Translations under genes and position numbers: made by a program
Part shown: positions 58,189 to 64,000 of the stretch, in pieces
Layout of the letters: the number at the start of each line of letters is the position of its first letter
How positions within the stretch are numbered: the first letter of the stretch is position 1
From: Mesorhizobium zhangyense
GTDB taxonomy: Bacteria; Pseudomonadota; Alphaproteobacteria; Rhizobiales; Rhizobiaceae
NCBI RefSeq assembly: GCF_011045115.1
Contig: NZ_JAAKZG010000010.1
Coordinates: 161,846 to 225,845 of the forward strand
DNA length: 64,000 bases
Reading direction: 5' to 3'
Notes under the pieces: generated by a model
Database searches by the model: none
Seen by the model: only the letters and a program-made list of their open reading frames with translations
What the model was told of the DNA's origin: nothing

Positions 58189-58686
58189 TCAACCGCCAGA
58201 AAGGGTGGGCGGGGGCTCCTCTGGCGGAACCATTGGGTCACTGCTCGCCTGATCCGAAAAGCGCAGCGAGGCGCGCCCTCCCGCTCCATCGAGCTTGACT
58301 TCGAACTGGCCAACTGCCTTCAGGGTCCAACCTTCCCGGCTTTCCCCGGTGCGTAGCGTGAAGGCCGTCACTTCGGCCGGGGTGGTGAAGGTTGCGCTGT
58401 TGAGCCTTTCCGACCGTACGATGCCGACCAACTGCCAATTGGGCGCCGCGGCAGGCGGCGGCTCGGGTTCAGGCTCGGGCTCGGGTTGCACGACGACAGG
58501 TTCCGGCTCGGCGGCGCCGAATGCGAACGGGGCAGTGCGGTCCGGCGAGAACAGGGGCCGATCCCGAAGCGCCGCATAGTCGCTGACCGGGCGTTCCCTG
58601 ACCGATAGCTTTTCCGTGCCGAAGGACAGGTTCGCCGAGGCTGCTATGGCAGCGAGCACCGTTGTCGTGCGCAGCGCGGTCATCAT
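58189..58686 (-). CDS. GspC/GspN-like periplasmic component of type II secretion
   Basis: 165 aa. An N-terminal hydrophobic signal (TTTVLAAIAASANLSFG) precedes the block RPVSDYAALRDRPLFSPDRT, reminiscent of the GspC homology region start. A Pro-Glu repeat (about residues 67-80) follows, then NWQLVGIVRSERLNSATFTT and a small beta domain. There is no PDZ domain. Likely links to the secretin, but the exact subunit name is uncertain. Its start overlaps the gspM stop. Confidence 0.65.
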   Translation of the reverse strand: MMTALRTTTVLAAIAASANLSFGTEKLSVRERPVSDYAALRDRPLFSPDRTAPFAFGAAEPEPVVVQPEPEPEPEPPPAAAPNWQLVGIVRSERLNSATFTTPAEVTAFTLRTGESREGWTLKAVGQFEVKLDGAGGRASLRFSDQASSDPMVPPEEPPPTLSGG

Positions 58687-59294
58687 GACTGCGGCCCTTT
58701 ATCCCGGAAGGCCGACAGGGTGACGTTCAGCGACAGCGGCCGATCCATTGAACTTGAGGTCTGGTCTCCCCCCAGCAGATCGACCTTTCGGTTCAACCGA
58801 AGCCTGAAGCTGTCGACGACCATGACGGGCGAACCGGCCTCGATCGCATACATGAGATCGGGAAGCGACTGCTCCATGACCTCGATGTCGGCGGTCAACC
58901 GAATGCGTTCCAAAGATTCCAACGGTGGATCGCCTATATCGGCGACCTGACCGTCGTTGGGAACATCGACGCGCCGGATAACGGCACCCACGCTTTCCAC
59001 GCGGGTGGAGAGCAGACGTTGGAACTCGGCGGAGACGAGCCCGCTGGTCTGCGCATCGAGAAGGATCTTGCCCTCGCCGAGGTCCAGAGCCTGGTTCGCA
59101 CCCGGGGGCACCAAGGAGGTGGAGGCCTGGCTTTCGAGCAAAGCGGTGCGTTCCTCATAGAGCGCGAGCGAGCCCGCCTCCGCGCGCCAGGACAGCAGCG
59201 TATCGGCGACGAGGACAAGAGCGCCGACGACCAGCAGGGCCATGACGACCAGAGATTGAAGCCGCGTGTCGCGCCACAGGGATGTCGTCCTCAT
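58683..59294 (-). CDS. gspM: Type II secretion GspM-like protein
   Basis: 203 aa. One membrane helix near residues 13-33 (LQSLVVMALLVVGALVLVAD), then a coiled segment and a C-terminal ferredoxin-like domain (AIEAGSPVMVVDSFRLRLNR). This is the GspM/PilO layout. It assembles with GspL at the inner membrane. Starts with ATGA overlap on the gspL stop. Confidence 0.78.
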   Translation of the reverse strand: MRTTSLWRDTRLQSLVVMALLVVGALVLVADTLLSWRAEAGSLALYEERTALLESQASTSLVPPGANQALDLGEGKILLDAQTSGLVSAEFQRLLSTRVESVGAVIRRVDVPNDGQVADIGDPPLESLERIRLTADIEVMEQSLPDLMYAIEAGSPVMVVDSFRLRLNRKVDLLGGDQTSSSMDRPLSLNVTLSAFRDKGPQS

Positions 59295-60367
59295 CGCAGC
59301 GAACCTCCCGTGCGGATGAGCGGGCGGGTGTCGACCTCGAATTCCGATGTGAGGCCGTCTTCGCCGCGCAAGGCCGATCCGACCTGCATGCTGTCTTCGA
59401 AGCGACTTGACGATTCCAGTGCAGTTAGCACTTCGGGTACATCCATTGTCCGCCCGGAGAGGCGCATGCGGCCATTAGCAAAGGCTATCTCAGTGGCGTA
59501 TGAATGCATCGGCAAGGCCTCAGCCAGGTCGTCCAACGCTCCCAGCGCGCTTATCGCATCGTCCTTGATATTAAGCGCCTCCTGCTCCGGCGCTGTTTCA
59601 GCCTTGTCTGGAGTCGCCGCCAGCGCGATTGCCCGGCGTGCCTTCTCGGCCCGGACCTCAACAGCGGCGCGGCGCTCGGCATAGCTGTTCTGGATCATCG
59701 GCCGTATTGCCACAGCCGTAACGGCAGCGACCAGGCTCGCGCCCAAAACTCCGGCAAGGACAAACTTTATCCGGCCACGCGTGCCGGTGACCCGTTGCCG
59801 CTGTGTCAATACTTTCACGGCATCGCCTTCCGGAAACGGCGCCGAGATTACGACCTGGCGGGCCTCGGCCGCATTCAGGCAGGCCAAGGCGGCAGCGACA
59901 CGCGACCTCGCAACGATCGCGACGGCGACGGTGATCTGCAGCGTCTCATGGCTGATCCCGAGGACGCTGTGGCCGAAATGGATATCAGAAGCAGGCAATG
60001 GCGAAAGCGCGCCCATCCGCGACGAAACGATGCCCTCGACGTGGCTGGCAGCCTCCATCGGCAGTTCGATCCGGCGCGCGATCACCCAGTTCGCCGGGAT
60101 GCCGAGATGGACAGTCTTTCCATTCACCGCGGTACGCAATGCGGCTGGCGCCTGCCCGTCTGGAGAAATCGGTATCAACAGGGGTGCTGACGGCTTTCGG
60201 CTAGTCGCCGGCTCGATTTCAAGCGCGTCCCCGTCGCTCGCGACCCGCGCGACCACTCGGCTGCTGGATTTGATGCGCGCGAGTTCATCCAGCAGGGAGG
60301 CCGGTCCCGCGATCCAGTCATCCATGCCGCGGATCGCCGCGGTGAAAGGAGAAGCCATCCCGGTCAA
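59291..60367 (-). CDS. gspL: Type II secretion GspL-like protein
   Basis: 358 aa. N-terminal cytoplasmic part (VVARVASDGDALEIEPATSR to GALSPLPASDIHFGHSVLGI), a single helix near residues 198-220 (FVLAGVLGASLVAAVTAVAI), and a PilN-like periplasmic part (ALPMHSYATEIAFANGRMRL, PEVLTALESSSRFE). This is the shape of GspL/PilM-N-type assembly proteins. The start is either a TTG at 60367 or the ATG at 60358. First gene of the visible block. Confidence 0.78.
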   Translation of the reverse strand: MTGMASPFTAAIRGMDDWIAGPASLLDELARIKSSSRVVARVASDGDALEIEPATSRKPSAPLLIPISPDGQAPAALRTAVNGKTVHLGIPANWVIARRIELPMEAASHVEGIVSSRMGALSPLPASDIHFGHSVLGISHETLQITVAVAIVARSRVAAALACLNAAEARQVVISAPFPEGDAVKVLTQRQRVTGTRGRIKFVLAGVLGASLVAAVTAVAIRPMIQNSYAERRAAVEVRAEKARRAIALAATPDKAETAPEQEALNIKDDAISALGALDDLAEALPMHSYATEIAFANGRMRLSGRTMDVPEVLTALESSSRFEDSMQVGSALRGEDGLTSEFEVDTRPLIRTGGSLR

Positions 60368-60373
60368 ACCTTA

Positions 60374-60730
60374 AAGCTGAAAGCCGGTACGGGATCCGGA
60401 GTTCCGTTGCTGCGTGAAAACAAATCATAGCGCATCTTCAGGCCCTTATTCCGGATCAATCCCAGTTCTTCGCCCATCGGGCAGCGATCTTCAACGCAGA
60501 CTGGGACGACCAACTTGGCGGCGGAGTTGCAGAAGCTGTCGGCAATTGACCTCGACTTCGATTTCGACAGACATCAGCTTCTCGAGGCGAATGCCCGGCA
60601 AGGCCGACGAGGCCGTGACACGGGGTTGTATTTCGATGGCGATTACCGGCATCAACGTTAGTGCGGGGGCTGTCTGCAGGGCACTGGCATCTGATGGCGG
60701 CGCCAATGTTTCGTGCCTCTCGACCAATTC
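60374..60730 (-). pseudogene. Possible broken gene upstream of gspL
   Basis: Two adjacent minus-strand frames read like protein: IEIQPRVTASSALPGIRLEK with LMSVEIEVEVNCRQLLQLRR, then, after a frame change near 60520, VVPVCVEDRCPMGEELGLIR and MRYDLFSRSNGTPDPVPAFS ending at a TGA just before gspL. I do not recognise the family. It may be a frameshifted remnant of one gene, or coincidental open frames. Confidence 0.35.
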
Positions 60731-60750
60731 GGCCCCAAATAGGAACTCTC

Positions 60751-62553
60751 CTAATGATTGTCGCGCGGCACGCCGCTGGTGACGGCGATGTTCTGGTACT
60801 TCACCGCCGGCTTCAGAACCATTCCCTCGGACAACTGATCAACCATTGACCGCTGGATCTCCTGCCAGGGTGTCTGATGCTTCGGATATGCATAGCCGCC
60901 CTCGTTTTGCAGGTCGACGCGACGGCGCTTGATCTCGTCGTCCGACACGAGGATGTCGGCGGTCCCCTTGCGCAGGTCGATGCGTACCCAATCACCCGTA
61001 CGCAGCAGCGCAAGGCCACCACCGACGGCCGCCTCGGGCGAGGCGTTGAGGATCGATGGGGAGCCGGAAGTGCCGGACTGACGGCCATCGCCGATGCAGG
61101 GCAGCGAGTGGATGCCCATCTTCAGCAGGTAGGCCGGCGGCTGCATGTTCACGACTTCGGCGCCGCCCGGATAACCGACTGGGCCGGCTCCGCGCATGAA
61201 CAGGATGGTATTCTCGTTCAGGCCGAGTGACGGATCCTCAATGCGACCGTGGTAGTCTTCCGGACCGTCGAACACGACGGCGACGCCCTCGAAGGCATCG
61301 GGGTCTCGCGGATTTGACAGATAGCGGTCGCGAAACTCCGGCGAGATCACCGACGTCTTCATGATTGCGGAATCGAACAGATTGCCTTTAAGGTTGATGA
61401 AGCCGGCATCCTTCCTGAGCGGATTGGCCACGGTATGGATGACCTTGCCATCGAGATTCTCCGCCGCGGAGCAATTGTCGCCGATCGTGCGGCCGTTGGC
61501 GGTCATGGCTCCAGGGTGCGGCAGCAAGCCGGCCTTCATCAGCTCTGCCACCACGGCCGGCACACCGCCCGCATGATGATAGTCCTCGCCGAGATATTCA
61601 CCGGCCGGCTGGAGATTTACGATCAGCGGAACGTGGTGACCGACCTTCTGCCAGTCATCGACGGTCAGCGACACGCCGAGATGCCGCGCAATGGCGTTGA
61701 GGTGGATCGGCGCATTGGTCGAGCCGCCGATGGCAGAATTGACGACGATGGCGTTCTCGAAGGCTTCCCGCGTCATGATGTCGGAGGGTTTCAAGTCCTC
61801 GCGCACCATGTCGACGATGCGCTTGCCGGTTTGGTAGGCGATCTGGCCGCGCTCGCGATAGGGCGCTGGAATGGCGGCGGAGCCCGGCAACTGCATGCCG
61901 AGCGCCTCGGCCAGTGAGTTCATCGTCGTCGCCGTGCCCATCGTGTTGCAATAGCCGACGGACGGTGCGGACGAGGCGACGACGTCCATGAACTGGTCGT
62001 AGTCGATCTCTCCTGCCGCCAGCCTTTCGCGTGACTTCCACACGACCGTGCCGGAGCCGGTGCGTGCGCCATTGTGCCAGCCGTTCAGCATCGGGCCGAC
62101 GGACAGCGCTATGGCTGGAATGTTGACGGTGGCCGCGGCCATCAGCAGCGCCGGGGTGGTCTTGTCGCAGCCGATGGTCAGCACGACGCCGTCCAGCGGA
62201 TAGCCATAAAGCAACTCGACGAGAGCGAGATAGGCGAGGTTGCGGTCGAGCGCGGCGGTGGGCCGCTTGCCTGTCTCTTGGATTGGGTGGACCGGGAATT
62301 CCAGCGGTACGCCGCCGGCGGCCACAATGCCGTCGCGCACCCGCTTGGCGAGCTCGATATGATGCCGGTTGCAAGGTGACAGGTCCGAGCCCGTCTGGGC
62401 GATGCCGATAAGCGGCTTTCCGGACTGCAGTTCTTCGCGGGTCAGCCCATAGTTCAGATAGCGTTCGAGGTAGAGCGCCGTCATGCCGGGATTGTCCGGA
62501 TTGTCGAACCACTCGCGCGAGCGCAGCCGCTTGGCACCATTGATCTTCGACAT
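60751..62553 (-). CDS. IlvD/Edd family dehydratase, probable sugar-acid (L-arabonate/D-xylonate) dehydratase
   Basis: 600 aa. [40 protein letters not shown] and [20 protein letters not shown] carry the three iron-sulfur cluster Cys. [20 protein letters not shown] and [20 protein letters not shown] follow. The PAL/NP details and length (vs ~560 for IlvD) put it in the pentonate dehydratase branch. GntR-type palindromes upstream also fit sugar-acid catabolism. Confidence 0.87.
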   Translation of the reverse strand: MSKINGAKRLRSREWFDNPDNPGMTALYLERYLNYGLTREELQSGKPLIGIAQTGSDLSPCNRHHIELAKRVRDGIVAAGGVPLEFPVHPIQETGKRPTAALDRNLAYLALVELLYGYPLDGVVLTIGCDKTTPALLMAAATVNIPAIALSVGPMLNGWHNGARTGSGTVVWKSRERLAAGEIDYDQFMDVVASSAPSVGYCNTMGTATTMNSLAEALGMQLPGSAAIPAPYRERGQIAYQTGKRIVDMVREDLKPSDIMTREAFENAIVVNSAIGGSTNAPIHLNAIARHLGVSLTVDDWQKVGHHVPLIVNLQPAGEYLGEDYHHAGGVPAVVAELMKAGLLPHPGAMTANGRTIGDNCSAAENLDGKVIHTVANPLRKDAGFINLKGNLFDSAIMKTSVISPEFRDRYLSNPRDPDAFEGVAVVFDGPEDYHGRIEDPSLGLNENTILFMRGAGPVGYPGGAEVVNMQPPAYLLKMGIHSLPCIGDGRQSGTSGSPSILNASPEAAVGGGLALLRTGDWVRIDLRKGTADILVSDDEIKRRRVDLQNEGGYAYPKHQTPWQEIQRSMVDQLSEGMVLKPAVKYQNIAVTSGVPRDNH

Positions 62554-62600
62554 TTACACCTCCCAGAACCGCCGTTTGGCCATCGATATGGCATCGGCAA

Positions 62601-62611
62601 TTGTCGGACAA
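62601..62611. promoter_or_regulatory. GntR/FadR-type operator palindrome
   Basis: TTGTCGGACAA fits the TNGTNNNACNA pattern of FadR-branch GntR regulators. It lies 47 bp upstream of the dehydratase start in a divergent region. Confidence 0.6.
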
Positions 62612-62625
62612 GTACCCTCAGTCAT

Positions 62626-62639
62626 ATTTGTGGACAAAT
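62626..62639. promoter_or_regulatory. Second palindrome in the dehydratase promoter region
   Basis: ATTTGTGGACAAAT is a perfect 6-bp-arm inverted repeat across GG, resembling the neighbouring GntR-type site with a spacing one base shorter. Confidence 0.45.
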
Positions 62640-62728
62640 TGCCCATTTTGTGGATTGTAGCAAACTCTGAACGATAACGATACGGCAGGCGCGCAGATGC
62701 GCAGCGTGCCGGGGAGGGATAGCCAAGC

Positions 62729-64000
62729 GTGAGCCAGATCATCTTCATTCCTGCCGAGGGCGGCTCGGGCGAGCCGCGCGTTGCGGCGTCTCCCGATACG
62801 GTGAAACGGCTTACTGCGCTCGGCTTCGACATCATTGTCGAGACTGGCGCCGGCCTGAACTCGCGCATCATCGATGCCGAATTCACCGCGGCGGGTGCCA
62901 AGATCGGCAAGGCTGCGGACTCTGCCAAGGCCGATGTGGTGCTGAAGGTGCGCCGGCCGACCGATGCCGAGCTGAAAGGCTACAAATCCGGCGCAGCGGT
63001 GCTGGCGATCATGGACCCCTATGGCAATGACGCTGCGGTGGCAGCGCTGGCCAAGGCGGGCGTCACGGCATTTTCCATGGAATTCATGCCGCGCATCACG
63101 CGCGCCCAGTCGATGGATGTGTTGTCCTCGCAGGCCAACCTCGCCGGCTACCAGGCCGTCATCGACGGTGCTGCCGAATATGACCGGGCGCTGCCGATGA
63201 TGATGACGGCGGCGGGCACGGTGCCTGCGGCAAAGATCTTTGTCATGGGCGTCGGCGTTGCCGGTCTTCAGGCGATCGCCACGGCGCGCCGCCTCGGCGG
63301 CATCGTGACGGCGACGGACGTGCGCCCCGCCGCCAAGGAGCAGGTTGCCTCGCTCGGCGCAAAGTTCCTCGCCGTTGAGGACGAGGAGTTCAAGGCGGCC
63401 GAAACCGCTGGCGGCTACGCCAAGGAAATGTCCAAGGAATATCAGGCCAAGCAGGCGGCACTCACCGCCGAGCACATCGCCAAGCAGGACATCGTCATCA
63501 CCACCGCACTCATTCCGGGCCGTCCGGCGCCGAAGCTGGTGTCTGCGGCCATGGTCGCCTCGATGAAGGCCGGCTCGGTTATCGTCGATCTGGCGGTCGA
63601 GCGCGGCGGCAATGTCGAGGGCGCGGTTGCGGGCAAGGTCGTGACGACCGCAAACGGTGTCAAGATCGTCGGCCATCTCAATGTGCCGGGCCGGGTCGCG
63701 GCATCAGCCTCGCTGCTCTACGCCAAGAACCTTTTTGCCTTCCTCGAAACCATGATCGACAAGGGCACCAAGCAGCTTGCGATCAATCGCGAGGACGATC
63801 TGGTCAAGGCGACGATGCTGACCGATGCTGGGCGCGTCGTTCATCCCAATTTCGCCAATGCTGCACCGGCTCAAACCGAGCCGGCAGCGAAGGCCATAAA
63901 GACAGCCGAGACAAAGTCTGAGGCCGCGCCGAAGAAGGCACCAGCCAGGAAACCTGCGGCGAAGAAACCGGCCACGCCCAAACCGATCGTGCCCGGTAAA
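62729..64000 (+). CDS. pntA: NAD(P) transhydrogenase subunit alpha (partial, runs off the window)
   Basis: 424 codons, open to the last base. It starts at a GTG behind GGGGAGGGA. The NAD-binding domain I includes IIFIPAEGGSGEPRVAASPD, FSMEFMPRITRAQSMDVLSS and KIFVMGVGVAGLQAIATARR, then TDVRPAAKEQVASLGAKFLA. After about residue 385 comes an Ala/Lys/Pro-rich linker, so the membrane-spanning part must lie beyond the window or on a separate gene. It couples hydride transfer from NADH to NADP with proton import. Divergent from the dehydratase. Confidence 0.94.
   Translation, partial: MSQIIFIPAEGGSGEPRVAASPDTVKRLTALGFDIIVETGAGLNSRIIDAEFTAAGAKIGKAADSAKADVVLKVRRPTDAELKGYKSGAAVLAIMDPYGNDAAVAALAKAGVTAFSMEFMPRITRAQSMDVLSSQANLAGYQAVIDGAAEYDRALPMMMTAAGTVPAAKIFVMGVGVAGLQAIATARRLGGIVTATDVRPAAKEQVASLGAKFLAVEDEEFKAAETAGGYAKEMSKEYQAKQAALTAEHIAKQDIVITTALIPGRPAPKLVSAAMVASMKAGSVIVDLAVERGGNVEGAVAGKVVTTANGVKIVGHLNVPGRVAASASLLYAKNLFAFLETMIDKGTKQLAINREDDLVKATMLTDAGRVVHPNFANAAPAQTEPAAKAIKTAETKSEAAPKKAPARKPAAKKPATPKPIVPGK

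Noticed and set aside
58440..58500. Repetitive Pro-Glu coding stretch as a CRISPR or satellite array
   Set aside because: It is a short in-frame dipeptide repeat within a secretion-system protein, without spacers.
62618..63676. 352-codon minus-strand frame at the right end
   Set aside because: It is antisense to pntA, whose plus-strand frame is open to the window end and matches the transhydrogenase throughout.

Overview
The window comes from a GC-rich alphaproteobacterium of the order Hyphomicrobiales, probably the Phyllobacteriaceae, Brucellaceae or Rhizobiaceae. It almost certainly lies on a secondary replicon (megaplasmid or chromid). The evidence is a complete repABC replication/partition module on the minus strand (29161-27950 repC, 30358-29318 repB, 31609-30398 repA). 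With it come an antisense RNA locus between repB and repC, two identical 16-bp parS-type palindromes, and the usual rhizobial-plasmid neighbours: a RHE_PE00001/DUF1612 protein and a DUF1403-ScpB pair.

Layout. 1-1.2 kb: a DUF1993 gene and an IS5-type transposase remnant. 1.3-11.6 kb: a LysR regulator, then an eight-gene minus-strand operon (10509 to 2326): HAD phosphatase, family-5 binding protein, two Dpp/Opp-type ATPases, two permeases, a glycerophosphodiester-phosphodiesterase-like enzyme and a TIM-barrel isomerase. A SorC-family regulator diverges from it, and a 34-bp near-perfect palindrome lies between them. The gene set resembles agrocinopine-type sugar-phosphodiester uptake. 11.9-17 kb: a LysR regulator convergent with a TRAP transporter (dctPQM) and a class III aminotransferase. 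17.2-18.7 kb: a methyltransferase and a broken deacetylase. 18.7-24.7 kb: a plus-strand glycan/trehalose cluster (glycosyltransferase, amylo-alpha-1,6-glucosidase, otsA, otsB). 25 kb: an IS6-family remnant.

25.6-33.5 kb is the replicon core. 33.5-43.5 kb holds plasmid-borne cofactor synthesis. nadABC has two tandem operator palindromes, and its presumed regulator NadQ is encoded upstream on the same strand. thiCOSGED sits behind a TPP riboswitch.

43.5-54.8 kb is an accessory region of gene debris: phosphatase, sugar-permease and alcohol-dehydrogenase fragments, a 226-bp duplicated LysR 5' end, a decayed P4-type integrase and a decayed LysR. Intact genes stand among them: a LysR regulator, a Tat-exported flavoprotein, an AraD1/GguC-like protein, a hipBA toxin-antitoxin pair and a small XRE regulator with its own palindrome. 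55-60.4 kb carries a compact type II secretion block (L-M-C/N-like-F-G-H-I-J) without gspD, gspE or gspK. 60.7-64 kb has a sugar-acid dehydratase with GntR-type operator palindromes, and a divergent pntA that runs off the window end.

No tRNA, rRNA or CRISPR array was seen. Most starts were chosen from ribosome binding sites, translational overlaps and expected family N-termini.
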